Below are positions 1 through 7,381 of a DNA stretch of 64,000 nt, piece by piece (the stretch's first letter is position 1; the number at the start of each line of letters is the position of its first letter). The notes beneath the pieces were generated by a model that was given only the letters and a program-made list of their open reading frames with translations, was not told the origin of the DNA and ran no database searches. Both the position numbers and the translations under genes were made by a program. This DNA comes from Mesorhizobium sp. ORS 3324 (GTDB lineage: Bacteria > Pseudomonadota > Alphaproteobacteria > Rhizobiales > Rhizobiaceae): positions 147,862 to 211,861 of the forward strand of contig LM655171.1 of the NCBI GenBank assembly GCA_000824825.2, given 5' to 3'.

Positions 1-2
1 TC

Positions 3-200
3 CTGATGATCAAGGCCTCAGCCATCGTCGCCATCATCACCGTCTACGACCTGATGGGCAATGCGAAGCTCGCCTACGCCAACTCCTTCGACATCCAGGC
101 CTATATCTGGGTGGCGATCGTCTATCTGGTGATGGTAGAGATCCTGCGCCATGGCGTCGAATGGATCGAGCGGCGGATCACCATTCACCTCAAACGCTAA
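3..200 (+). CDS. Amino-acid ABC transporter permease, C-terminal end (partial)
   Basis: This is the 3' end of a gene that begins before the window; about 65 residues remain. They form the last transmembrane helices and the short basic tail of a polar-amino-acid ABC permease of the HisM/ArtM type. The stretch ASAIVAIITVYDLMG, followed by a hydrophobic helix and ending in a basic tail (RRITIHLKR), is typical for the end of octopine/histidine-type permeases of rhizobia. The protein would sit in the inner membrane and pass an amino acid delivered by a periplasmic binding protein. Substrate cannot be judged from this fragment. The palindromic repeat at 201 starts directly after its stop codon. Confidence 0.8.
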   Translation: MMIKASAIVAIITVYDLMGNAKLAYANSFDIQAYIWVAIVYLVMVEILRHGVEWIERRITIHLKR

Positions 201-246
201 TGCATGCCAAAAGTGCGCGGCATTTTGGGACAACGACATGCATCAA
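201..246 (+). repeat. Dispersed palindromic intergenic repeat, copy 1
   Basis: Imperfect inverted repeat of the form TGCATG..CCAAAAGTGCG - GC.TTTTGGGACAACGACATGCATCAAA. It shares its layout and most bases with copies at 6622 and 27151. The arms (CATG.. CCAAAA and TTTTGGG..CATG) can pair into a hairpin. This copy has lost three bases of the left arm (no CGC after CATG). It directly follows the stop codon of the permease gene. Confidence 0.75.
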
Positions 247-386
247 AGACTTAGAGCGCATCGCGTTCTTTCGACGCGAGTGTTGCGCATCGGCCTGCAC
301 CAAGCGGTGCGGCTCCGCGCGCCTTGACGAATCCGCTGTAGGGCATAGAGCTTCCGCAGCTGTAAATTCGTTCCCGGAAGGTTTCT

Positions 387-1256
387 ATGGCATCGCTTGC
401 ATTTCTCGGTCTTGGCGTCATGGGCTACCCGATGGCCGCACATCTCAAGAACAAGGGCGGCCACGACGTCACCGTCTACAACCGCACCGCGGCAAAGGCC
501 GAGCAGTGGATCGCCCAGCATGGCGGCCGGCTGGCGCCGACGCCGGCCGAGGCGGCCGAGGGCAAGGATTTCGTTTTCTCCTGCGTCGGCAACGACGACG
601 ACCTGCGTTCGGTGACGACCGGTACCAACGGCGCCTTCGCGGCGATGAAGAAGGGCTCCGTCTTCATCGACAACACGACAGCCTCGGCAGAAGTCGCGCG
701 TGAACTCGCCGAAGCCGCTGAAAAGGCCGGATTTTCCTTCCTCGACGCACCGGTCTCGGGCGGCCAGGCGGGCGCCGAGAACGGCGTGCTGACAGTGATG
801 GTCGGCGGCGAGCAGGCCGCCTTCGAAAGGGCCAAGCCCGTCATCGACGCCTATGCCCGCATGGTCGGGCTGATGGGGCCGGCCGGCGCCGGCCAGCTCA
901 CCAAGATGATCAACCAGATCGCCATTGCCGGCCTTGTCCAGGGCTTGGCCGAAGGCATCCATTTCGGCAAGAAGGCCGGGCTCGACATCGGGAAGGTCAT
1001 CGACGTGATCTCCAAGGGTGCTGCCGGCTCCTGGCAGATGGAAAACCGCCACAAGACGATGAATGCCGGAAAATACGATTTCGGCTTCGCCGTCGACTGG
1101 ATGCGCAAGGACCTCGGCATCTGCCTCGCCGAGGCCAATCGCAACGGCGCCAAGCTGCCGGTGACGGCGCTGGTCGACCAGTTCTATAAGGACGTGCAGG
1201 ACATGGGCGGCAGGCGCTGGGACACGTCCTCGCTGCTCGCCCGCTTGGAAAAATAG
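387..1256 (+). CDS. NAD(P)-dependent beta-hydroxyacid dehydrogenase (3-hydroxyisobutyrate dehydrogenase family)
   Basis: A 289-residue enzyme with the complete family layout. The N-terminal Rossmann motif GLGVMG is near residues 7-12, the substrate-binding signature DAPVSGGQAGAENG lies near residue 120, and the catalytic lysine lies in GAGQLTKMINQ (about Lys173), followed by the all-helical C-terminal domain. The family oxidises beta-hydroxyacids such as 3-hydroxyisobutyrate, tartronate semialdehyde or succinate semialdehyde in the cytoplasm; the exact substrate cannot be read from sequence. A good ribosome site (GGAAGG at 376-381) supports the start. The AlkD-like gene follows after 6 bases, so the two are probably co-transcribed with the GNAT gene. 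Confidence 0.88.
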   Translation: MASLAFLGLGVMGYPMAAHLKNKGGHDVTVYNRTAAKAEQWIAQHGGRLAPTPAEAAEGKDFVFSCVGNDDDLRSVTTGTNGAFAAMKKGSVFIDNTTASAEVARELAEAAEKAGFSFLDAPVSGGQAGAENGVLTVMVGGEQAAFERAKPVIDAYARMVGLMGPAGAGQLTKMINQIAIAGLVQGLAEGIHFGKKAGLDIGKVIDVISKGAAGSWQMENRHKTMNAGKYDFGFAVDWMRKDLGICLAEANRNGAKLPVTALVDQFYKDVQDMGGRRWDTSSLLARLEK

Positions 1257-1262
1257 ACGGCG

Positions 1263-1967
1263 ATGGCCCTGCCCGATCCGAGATGGAGCGCCGACGACAT
1301 CGTCGCCCATTTGCGCTCGATCGGCACGGAGGAGCACCTGACCGGCATGGCGCGGTTCGGCATCAACACAAGAGCCGCGCTTGGCATTGGCAATTCCGAC
1401 TTGCGGCCGCTGGCGCGCACGCTGAAGAAGAACCACGAACGGTCGCTGCGTCTCTGGGACACCGGCATTCGCGAGGCGCGGCTGATGGCCGCCTTCACCG
1501 GCGAGCCGAAGAGGCTCGATATCGATCAATGCCGGCACTGGGCCGCCGATTTGGACAGCTGGGAGATCGTCGACACTGTTGCAGACCTCTTTGCCGCAAC
1601 GCCGTTTTGGCGTGAGCTGATCGAGGAATTTGCCGACGACAAGCGCGAGTTCGTGCGCCGCACCGCCTTTGCCATGCTGGCCTGGGGCGCGGTGCACCTG
1701 AAGAAGGAACCGGACGCGACCTTCCTCGCCTATCTGCCGCTGATCGAGAAGCATGCGGGCGATCCGCGCAACTTCGTCCGCAAGGCGGTGAACTGGGCGC
1801 TGCGGCAGATCGGCAAGCGGTCGATGGCGCTGCACGCCCCTGCCCTTGCGTTGGCTCGGAAACTGGCCGCATCGTCTGACAAGACGGCGCGCTGGATCGG
1901 CAAGGACGCTGTCAAGGAACTGACGGATGCCAGACAGCTCGAACGGCTCGAAGCCGCAAAGACCTGA
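1263..1967 (+). CDS. AlkD-like DNA alkylation repair protein
   Basis: A 234-residue, wholly helical protein of the AlkD family, HEAT-like-repeat DNA glycosylases that excise N3- and N7-alkylated purines. The segment SWEIVDTVADLF places a Trp and an Asp four residues apart (W100, D104), matching the spacing of the DNA-contacting Trp and catalytic Asp in AlkD proteins. The C-terminal half carries the usual NFVRKAVNWALRQIGKR helix. Length is normal for the family. It lies 6 bases after the dehydrogenase gene and its last 41 bases overlap the start of the GNAT gene in another frame. Family assignment is firm; activity on particular lesions is inferred. Confidence 0.88.
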   Translation: MALPDPRWSADDIVAHLRSIGTEEHLTGMARFGINTRAALGIGNSDLRPLARTLKKNHERSLRLWDTGIREARLMAAFTGEPKRLDIDQCRHWAADLDSWEIVDTVADLFAATPFWRELIEEFADDKREFVRRTAFAMLAWGAVHLKKEPDATFLAYLPLIEKHAGDPRNFVRKAVNWALRQIGKRSMALHAPALALARKLAASSDKTARWIGKDAVKELTDARQLERLEAAKT

Positions 1968-2505
1968 CCTTGCCGGCATCCGCTTTATCGAGGTGACGCG
2001 GGAGACACGCGATCGCTTCGAAAGCCTGTTCGAGCAGCCCGGAGCGCCGAAATATTGCTGGTGCATGGCCTGGCGCCACTCCAGCCGCGAGCACATCGAG
2101 AACGACGAGAAGAAGCGAATGATGATGGCGCTGATCGATGCCGGCACGCCGGTCGGCATCGTCGCCGAGCTCGACGGCAGAATGGTCGGCTGGTGCTCGG
2201 TCGCGCCGCGCGAGACTTATCGGAGGCTCTCGAAGCAGCAGGACGACAGCGAGACCGGCGTCTGGTCGATCGTCTGCTTCTACGTGCCGAGGGCCTTGCG
2301 CTGGGGCGGCCTAGCCTCGGCCTTGCTCGATGCCGCGATCGACCATGCTTTCACCAAAGGCGCACGTGTCATCGAAGCCTATCCGGTCGACGAGGCCGCG
2401 CCGAGCTATCGCTTCATGGGTTTTCGCGACATGTTCGTCGCGCGGGGCTTCAATGAGGTCGGCACCGCCGGCACTCGCCGGCATGTGATGCGGCTGAGCC
2501 GTTGA
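1927..2505 (+). CDS. GNAT family N-acetyltransferase
   Basis: A 192-residue GCN5-related acyltransferase. The acetyl-CoA region is visible as VWSIVCFYVPRALRWGGLASALLDAA (beta-4 and the following pyrophosphate loop and helix, about residues 118-143), followed by a C-terminal strand with YRFMGFRDMFVARGF. Substrate is unknown; the Cys/Trp-rich YCWCMAW near residue 43 is a feature of a subgroup often labelled as uncharacterised GNAT. The start at 1927 overlaps the AlkD-like gene by 41 bases; an internal start further down would shorten the N-terminus, which is poorly conserved here, so the exact start is uncertain. Confidence 0.82.
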   Translation: MPDSSNGSKPQRPDLAGIRFIEVTRETRDRFESLFEQPGAPKYCWCMAWRHSSREHIENDEKKRMMMALIDAGTPVGIVAELDGRMVGWCSVAPRETYRRLSKQQDDSETGVWSIVCFYVPRALRWGGLASALLDAAIDHAFTKGARVIEAYPVDEAAPSYRFMGFRDMFVARGFNEVGTAGTRRHVMRLSR

Positions 2506-2525
2506 TGCTGGCCCATGGCAGCGCA

Positions 2526-3890
2526 CTACCGCCGCAGATCGTGGACGCCGAGTTCTTTCCACATCCACTCGAAGCTGTAGGTTGCCATCGGATGGCTCGG
2601 ATCAGGCTGCTTGGCGGTCTGGTTCTCTATATATTTCAACCAGTCGGCGACTTTCTGGCGACCGGCTGCGGTCTTGGCAGCCTGGCGCGGTGTCTTGTTC
2701 CCCAACATTTTGACCGGCTGATCGAGCGTTTCCAGATAATGCCGGTCCAAGTAGTCGTGGATGCTCTGTTCGGCAACTTCCGGCGGGATGTTTGATGGCG
2801 ATGTTTTGGCACCTTTGCTTGGCCGTTCGGCTTTCACCTGCTCGACAGTGCGGATTTCTGTCAGAGGTGTCCTGACAAGATCGCCGAGAGCCTGCTGGAT
2901 CAAAGCCGTCCCTCTCGCCGCCCGAGCTGCGGAATTGGCGGACAGATGCAGGAAACGGCCCTTCAAATCGACATTACCAAGCACGAGCGGGCCGTTGTCC
3001 ATCGTGGTGTCTATGGCATGAGCGGTCGCCGCTTTTGATTTGCCTCTGCCTTTCGGCATTTCCTCCAGCCAGTTCCAGAATTTCGCGTCCGCCTGAGACA
3101 AGGCTGGAATATTGTTCAATCGGGCAGCGATGTCCTCCTGTTTCACGCCTGCTACAAGCGGAAAGCGGACGTTGTGGAATACGATTTCGTCGCCATCGGT
3201 GTTTTGTAGCCGCGGCCCCGCAGCCCTTCCGAGGGCATCGAACAGCCATGAGAGCGTAAACATGAATGCTGCAGCCTGCAGCTCGTCATCCTTGATGGCC
3301 GGTAGCTTTTTCGCGTTTCTTTTGCCGAACAGGCCCCGCAGCCCATCGAACAATGTTTCGGTGGCCCGAGGGGTAAAGGGCAAGACACCGCCGGCCATGA
3401 CGTTTTTGCCCATGACGGGGACGATCCTCGCGGCAAGCTTGTCCCACTGCTTCAAAGTCTTGGTAGCAGTGCCCTCGCTGACGGCGATCGGCTCACCGCC
3501 GCGGATAAGGTCGCGTGCCATGAAAGACGTTCCGGGAACCACGTCGCTCACCTCATACAAACTCATGACTGAGGTGCGCAGCGCCACCATGTAAGCCCTT
3601 GATTGCGCGCTTTCCTTCCAGCCTCGGCGCTTCAGATACTCATCGACCATATTGCTGGGTTCGCCCTCGAAATCCTGCGTCAGGAAATCCTCGAAAGCGC
3701 AGCCCCAAAGGGCCATCGTCCAGTAATCGCCGACCACTTCGGCAAGATCTTCAAACTCCCCTTCGCCCTCGAGGACCGGGCCGAAATGCTCGTTGAAAAC
3801 TGCCTCGAAGCATTCGCGCCATTCGTCACGAGCAAGAAATTTCATCAGCCCTTCGAGATCGTGGCGGGATGGCACGGTGCTTTTCTCCAC
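2526..3890 (-). CDS. Uncharacterised 454-residue protein
   Basis: I do not recognise the full-length family. The protein is soluble, with no signal peptide or membrane segment, and acidic in its N-terminal 60 residues. Its most informative part is C-terminal: YLETLDQPVKMLGNKTPRQA followed by AGRQKVADWLKYIEN (about residues 385-420). This resembles the 'P-x-LG-x-KTPR-x-A' segment found in proteins that carry SEC-C zinc motifs or MbcA/ParS-like C-terminal regions, but no SEC-C cysteines are present here. The gene is convergent with the upstream GNAT gene (20-base gap) and divergent from the DUF3299 gene. A start at 3845 (MKFLARDEW, preceded by GAAGGG) is a plausible alternative. No function is claimed. 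Confidence 0.75.
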   Translation of the reverse strand: MEKSTVPSRHDLEGLMKFLARDEWRECFEAVFNEHFGPVLEGEGEFEDLAEVVGDYWTMALWGCAFEDFLTQDFEGEPSNMVDEYLKRRGWKESAQSRAYMVALRTSVMSLYEVSDVVPGTSFMARDLIRGGEPIAVSEGTATKTLKQWDKLAARIVPVMGKNVMAGGVLPFTPRATETLFDGLRGLFGKRNAKKLPAIKDDELQAAAFMFTLSWLFDALGRAAGPRLQNTDGDEIVFHNVRFPLVAGVKQEDIAARLNNIPALSQADAKFWNWLEEMPKGRGKSKAATAHAIDTTMDNGPLVLGNVDLKGRFLHLSANSAARAARGTALIQQALGDLVRTPLTEIRTVEQVKAERPSKGAKTSPSNIPPEVAEQSIHDYLDRHYLETLDQPVKMLGNKTPRQAAKTAAGRQKVADWLKYIENQTAKQPDPSHPMATYSFEWMWKELGVHDLRR

Positions 3891-4132
3891 ATTGATGGGC
3901 GATGCACTACGCGGCGCAGTCGGTTCGCCGGCGTAGTCATGCTATTTTCTGCGCCATCCGGGCGATCACGCAAGGCGTGCTCGCAGATTTTCCCTATTCT
4001 TTCGGTTCGACCTACCACGACCGCCGGCTATCCGCGTGATGGAGCCGGCCAGTTCCATCGAGGCGCAAAAAATGCTTCATGGATCACACGGCTTACCCGC
4101 TCACGATCACGAGCCGGCCAAGGATGGAGCCA

Positions 4133-4699
4133 ATGAACCATCGTCTCAGCAAAGGCACGGTCCTCGCTGCCCTACTTGGCTTTGCCGTCACCCAAGCCTC
4201 GGCTGAACCCATGCATATCTTCTGGAAGGATCTGCGCCCCGCGACGCAGGCTGTTGCGCCAGACACCAACCTGCCGATGATTGCGGCGAAGCTGCCCGAC
4301 CACGGCGAGACGCTGTCGCACGGTCTAAAGGACAAGACCGTCCAGCTGGCCGGCTATGCATTGCCGGTCGATCGCGAGGGCGACCTCGTCTACCAGTTCC
4401 TGCTGGTGCCGTGGACCGGCGCCTGCAGCCACATGCCGACGCCGCCGCCCAACCAGATCGTGCTGGTGGCGCCTGCGCATCCTTACAAGATGGCTGAGGC
4501 ATACCAGCCGGTGTCCGTCACCGGCGTGCTCAAGCCCGGCATGGAGAAGAGCCAGCTCTTCATCCTCGACGGCGTCTTGATCGTCCAGTCGGGTTACACG
4601 GTGCGCAAGGCCGAGGTGTCTGATGTCGACAGCGTGCCGGACGCCGTCACGCTGCCGGTCAACTCGCCGTGGAATTTCCTCAACAAAAAGAAGAATTAA
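4133..4699 (+). CDS. Exported DUF3299 protein
   Basis: A 188-residue protein with an N-terminal signal peptide (MNHRLSKGTVLAALLGFA, cleavage probably after QASA) and a DUF3299 domain, recognisable from VQLAGYALPVD followed by FLLVPWTGACSHMPTPPPNQ. The family is periplasmic and of unknown function; the conserved Cys and His in GACSHMPTPPPNQ suggest a metal or redox role, which is inference. The start at 4133 was preferred because the signal peptide begins there and a GGATGGAG site lies just upstream; an in-frame start at 4079 would put 18 unrelated residues before the signal. It is convergent with the Lrp gene. Confidence 0.82.
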   Translation: MNHRLSKGTVLAALLGFAVTQASAEPMHIFWKDLRPATQAVAPDTNLPMIAAKLPDHGETLSHGLKDKTVQLAGYALPVDREGDLVYQFLLVPWTGACSHMPTPPPNQIVLVAPAHPYKMAEAYQPVSVTGVLKPGMEKSQLFILDGVLIVQSGYTVRKAEVSDVDSVPDAVTLPVNSPWNFLNKKKN

Positions 4700-4721
4700 G
4701 CCCTGTCGCTTCAGACAGCGC

Positions 4722-5213
4722 TCACGCCGCGTTCGCGCCCGCTTCTTTGTCCAGGATCATATAGTCGAGCGGGATTTCGGTCGTGTACTTGATCTGCTCC
4801 ATGGCGAAGGAGGACGACACGTCGCGGATCTCGATCTTGGCGATCAGCCGCTTGTAGAAGGCGTCATAAGCGGCAATGTCCGGCACCACGACGCGCAGCA
4901 GATAGTCGACATCGCCGCTCATGCGATAGAATTCGACCACTTCCGGGAATTCCTGGATGACCTCGGAGAAACGCCGCAGCCATTCATGGCTGTGCGAGTT
5001 GGTGCGGATCGACACGAAGACGGTGACGCGCACATTGACCTTCTCGTGGTCGAGAATGGCGACGCGCCGCTTGATGACACCCTCTTCCTCGAGCTTCTGG
5101 ATGCGCCGCCAGCACGGCGTGGTCGACAGGCCGACTTTCTTGGCGACATCGGCCACCGCAAGTGTCGCGTCCTCCTGCAGGAGGCGGAGAATTTTTCGGT
5201 CAAGGCGATCCAT
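4722..5213 (-). CDS. Lrp/AsnC family transcriptional regulator
   Basis: A 163-residue regulator. Residues 1-50 form the AsnC-type winged helix-turn-helix (LDRKILRLLQEDATLAVADV followed by STTPCWRRIQKLEEEGVI). Residues 65-145 form the RAM ligand-binding and oligomerisation domain (MSGDVDYLLRVVVPD is the signature). Members bind DNA as octamers or dimers and usually sense an amino acid. A perfect 7-9-7 inverted repeat (5228-5250) lies 15 bases before the start codon, a natural place for autoregulation. No obvious target gene is divergently placed, since the upstream gene runs in the same direction. Confidence 0.92.
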   Translation of the reverse strand: MDRLDRKILRLLQEDATLAVADVAKKVGLSTTPCWRRIQKLEEEGVIKRRVAILDHEKVNVRVTVFVSIRTNSHSHEWLRRFSEVIQEFPEVVEFYRMSGDVDYLLRVVVPDIAAYDAFYKRLIAKIEIRDVSSSFAMEQIKYTTEIPLDYMILDKEAGANAA

Positions 5214-5227
5214 CGGGAGAACTCCAG

Positions 5228-5250
5228 GGGAATAGTTTCGCTATATTCCC
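5228..5250. promoter_or_regulatory. Inverted repeat upstream of the Lrp-type regulator gene
   Basis: GGGAATA-N9-TATTCCC, a perfect 7-9-7 inverted repeat in an AT-rich patch directly before the regulator gene. It is a candidate operator for autoregulation by the Lrp protein; the assignment is inference from position and symmetry. Confidence 0.4.
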
Positions 5251-5322
5251 TTTTATCATGGCCTTTCACAAGAAAGAAATTCTGCCAACCGCAGCAAAAG
5301 CGAGTGATTTCTTGCCGGATGC

Positions 5323-5940
5323 CTATCCGATGCGATAGCGGATTTCCGACCTCAGGAATGGCAGCAAATCCATTTCAAACCAGGGATTCTTCTTCAGCCA
5401 GCCGGTGTTTCGCCATGACGGATGCGGCAGCGGCAGCACTTTCGGCCCGGCCGCCGCACCCCAGATCGCGCGCCAGTTCCTGACCGTTTCCGTCAGCGAG
5501 TCCCCACGCGCGGCGCCCATGTGCCACGACTGCGCATAACCGCCGATTGTCAACACCAGGTCGATCTGCGGCATCAGCGCCATGAGCGCAGCGCGCCAGG
5601 CCGGCGCGCATTCGCGGCGCGGCGGCAGGTCCGCGCCCTTGGCGTCCTGCCCCGGAAAGCAGAAGCCCATCGGCACGATGGCGAATTTTTCCGTGTCGTA
5701 GAACTCGTCACTGGTGACGCCGAGCCACTGTCTCAGGCGATCCCCGGAAGCGTCGGTGAACGGCATGCCCGATATGTGCACCTTGGTGCCCGGCGCCTGG
5801 CTGGCGAGCAGGATGCGGGCCTTCGACGACGGCAGCAGCACCGGCCGCGGCTCATGCGGCAAAGGCCTGCCGCGCGGATGCTCGACGCAGATGCGGCAGG
5901 CTCGCACCCTCGCCGTCAGGCGCTCAAGCTCGTCGGTCAT
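5323..5940 (-). CDS. Uracil-DNA glycosylase family protein
   Basis: A 205-residue protein of the uracil-DNA glycosylase superfamily. The first active-site motif is ASQAPGTKVHISGMPFTDAS and the second is LPHPSWRN near residue 180; LTIGGYAQSWHM is the core strand between. The N-terminal CRICVEH with an extra Cys upstream hints at a modified metal-binding loop, as in family 4/5 enzymes, but the four-Cys iron-sulfur pattern is not clear. The start at 5940 (MTDELERL) was chosen because conservation begins there; in-frame sequence upstream runs into the GST gene and looks like shadow coding. It ends 26 bases downstream of the GST gene and is likely co-transcribed with it. Confidence 0.83.
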   Translation of the reverse strand: MTDELERLTARVRACRICVEHPRGRPLPHEPRPVLLPSSKARILLASQAPGTKVHISGMPFTDASGDRLRQWLGVTSDEFYDTEKFAIVPMGFCFPGQDAKGADLPPRRECAPAWRAALMALMPQIDLVLTIGGYAQSWHMGAARGDSLTETVRNWRAIWGAAAGPKVLPLPHPSWRNTGWLKKNPWFEMDLLPFLRSEIRYRIG

Positions 5941-5966
5941 GTCACGCAGTTGGTCCACGACGTTGC

Positions 5967-6578
5967 TCAGGCAGCGGCGCTCGGCCGGCTGGCGAGCGCC
6001 GCGTGCCAGCGCAGAACATTCGTGCACTCTTCGGGCACCTTGATGCGCGCCGGCTTCATGAAATCGATGGCGATCAGCCCCGTGATGTCGGCGACCGAAT
6101 AGGTGTCGCCGGCTGCGAACTCCCTGTCCGCCAGCTCGCGGTCGAGGAGATGCAGGAACTCGATGGCCTTGGGCTTGTTGGCCTCGCCCCATTCCGGGAT
6201 CTGCGGCACCTCCCAGTCCCTCATCGCCGGATGGATGTGCCGGAAGGCGGCGGCCACGCAACTGAAGAGGTTGAACTCCAAGCGCCTTTGCCACATCTCG
6301 ACCATGGCTTTGCCGAGCGCGCCTTTTCCGAACAAGGCGGGCTCCGGATGCAGCTCCTCGAAATAGCGGCAGATGGCGATGGATTCGGTGATGATGGTGC
6401 CGTCGTCGAGCTCGAGCACCGGAAGCCGCCGCAGCGGGTTGCGCGACGCCACCGGCTGCTCGCGATGCTCCAGCGCGCCCATATCGATCAGCACCAGCGG
6501 AACGGTCAGCCCCTTCTCCGCCAGGAAAACCCGAACCCGCCTGGGATTGGGCGCGCGGCCGCCATCGAACAGCTTCAT
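5967..6578 (-). CDS. Glutathione S-transferase family protein
   Basis: A 203-residue two-domain GST. The N-terminal thioredoxin-fold domain (MKLFDGGRAPNPRRVRVFLA) carries the cis-proline segment RRLPVLELDDGTIITES with the Glu-Ser pair that binds glutathione. The C-terminal helical domain contains the N-cap motif region TYSVADITGLIAIDF. Such enzymes conjugate or reduce electrophiles in the cytoplasm; substrate unknown. The start at 6578 is preceded by GGAGAAAGAA, whereas an in-frame start at 6614 would add 12 residues without a ribosome site. The uracil-DNA-glycosylase-like gene follows in the same direction. Confidence 0.9.
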   Translation of the reverse strand: MKLFDGGRAPNPRRVRVFLAEKGLTVPLVLIDMGALEHREQPVASRNPLRRLPVLELDDGTIITESIAICRYFEELHPEPALFGKGALGKAMVEMWQRRLEFNLFSCVAAAFRHIHPAMRDWEVPQIPEWGEANKPKAIEFLHLLDRELADREFAAGDTYSVADITGLIAIDFMKPARIKVPEECTNVLRWHAALASRPSAAA

Positions 6579-6621
6579 TTCTTTCTCCGATCTTCCTTCC
6601 CGATCATAGGCCACGCTTCAA

Positions 6622-6672
6622 TGCATGTCGCCCAAAAGTGCGCAGCGGTTTTGGGAGACGACATGCATCAAA
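6622..6672 (+). repeat. Dispersed palindromic intergenic repeat, copy 2
   Basis: The best-preserved of the three copies. The left arm GCATGTCGCCCAAAA pairs with the right arm TTTTGGGAGACGACATGC through a short loop of about 12 bases. It occupies the gap between the nuclease gene (stop at 6684) and the GST gene start, both on the minus strand. Confidence 0.8.
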
Positions 6673-6683
6673 CGGAAGCGGCA

Positions 6684-7307
6684 TCACCGGAAGCGGAAGA
6701 ACTCGCGCAGCGCATCGCCGAGCAAAGCCGCCATGCCGTGCTTTCTTTCGACCGGTTGGTCGCGGTGGCTGTCGCGCCAGTCCTGCGGCTTCTCGAAGGA
6801 GCCGGCCCAGATACCCGCTTTGGCGGCCCGCGCGACCGCTTCCTCGGCTTCGAAGTCGCCGAAGGCGACGGCCCATCCGGCCTGCACTTGCGCCTGGTTG
6901 AGATCCGCGTCGCCTGCCTTGCAGTCGCCGAGCAACCGGCCGTAGCGGTCGCGCTGCCAGCCGCTGCAGGAAACCGGCCTGCTGGCGATCAGCCGCACCA
7001 GCGACTGCCGCGCGAGCTTGCCGCAGGCATAGTCGGCGCCGTCCTTGCGGCATGTCTGCATGTATTCCGGCGCATCGATGCCGCGCATGCGGATGCGCTC
7101 GGCACCGAGCGTGATAGAATCACCATCATTGACGACCGCGATGCCCTCGGCCTTGCGCGTCTCGAAACGGTCGAGCCGCGCCGCAACCAGGATGAGCAGT
7201 CCGAGCACGACCGCGGTCAGCGCGTAATCCGCCAGCTTGCGTCCAAGGCTCCGCGGCGGGGCTGGTGCATATCGCCGGCGCGGTCTTCGCGACCAGGAAC
7301 GGCTCAT
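6684..7307 (-). CDS. Membrane-anchored thermonuclease-family (SNase-like) protein
   Basis: A 207-residue protein. A basic N-terminus is followed by one hydrophobic helix (about residues 25-45, LADYALTAVVLGLLILVAA) and then a staphylococcal-nuclease-like domain. The catalytic pattern is visible: VNDGDSITL (metal-binding Asp), MRGIDAPE (Arg, Asp and Glu of the active site) and RDRYGR (second Arg). The domain would face the periplasm and cleave DNA or RNA in a Ca-dependent way if the usual activity is kept. It is transcribed divergently from the histidine kinase gene with a 74-base gap. Confidence 0.87.
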   Translation of the reverse strand: MSRSWSRRPRRRYAPAPPRSLGRKLADYALTAVVLGLLILVAARLDRFETRKAEGIAVVNDGDSITLGAERIRMRGIDAPEYMQTCRKDGADYACGKLARQSLVRLIASRPVSCSGWQRDRYGRLLGDCKAGDADLNQAQVQAGWAVAFGDFEAEEAVARAAKAGIWAGSFEKPQDWRDSHRDQPVERKHGMAALLGDALREFFRFR

Positions 7308-7381
7308 ATGGCAAACAATCTCTTAATCATTCGAACGTAGCTTAACGAACTGAAATCGCTGCGCGCGGAAATTGAACTTGC

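Noticed and set aside
243..2159. A 638-codon open frame on the minus strand opposite the dehydrogenase and AlkD-like genes
   Set aside because: It is antisense to two clear genes, its translation is rich in Arg/His/Gln/Gly as expected from GC-rich shadow coding, and it matches no family.
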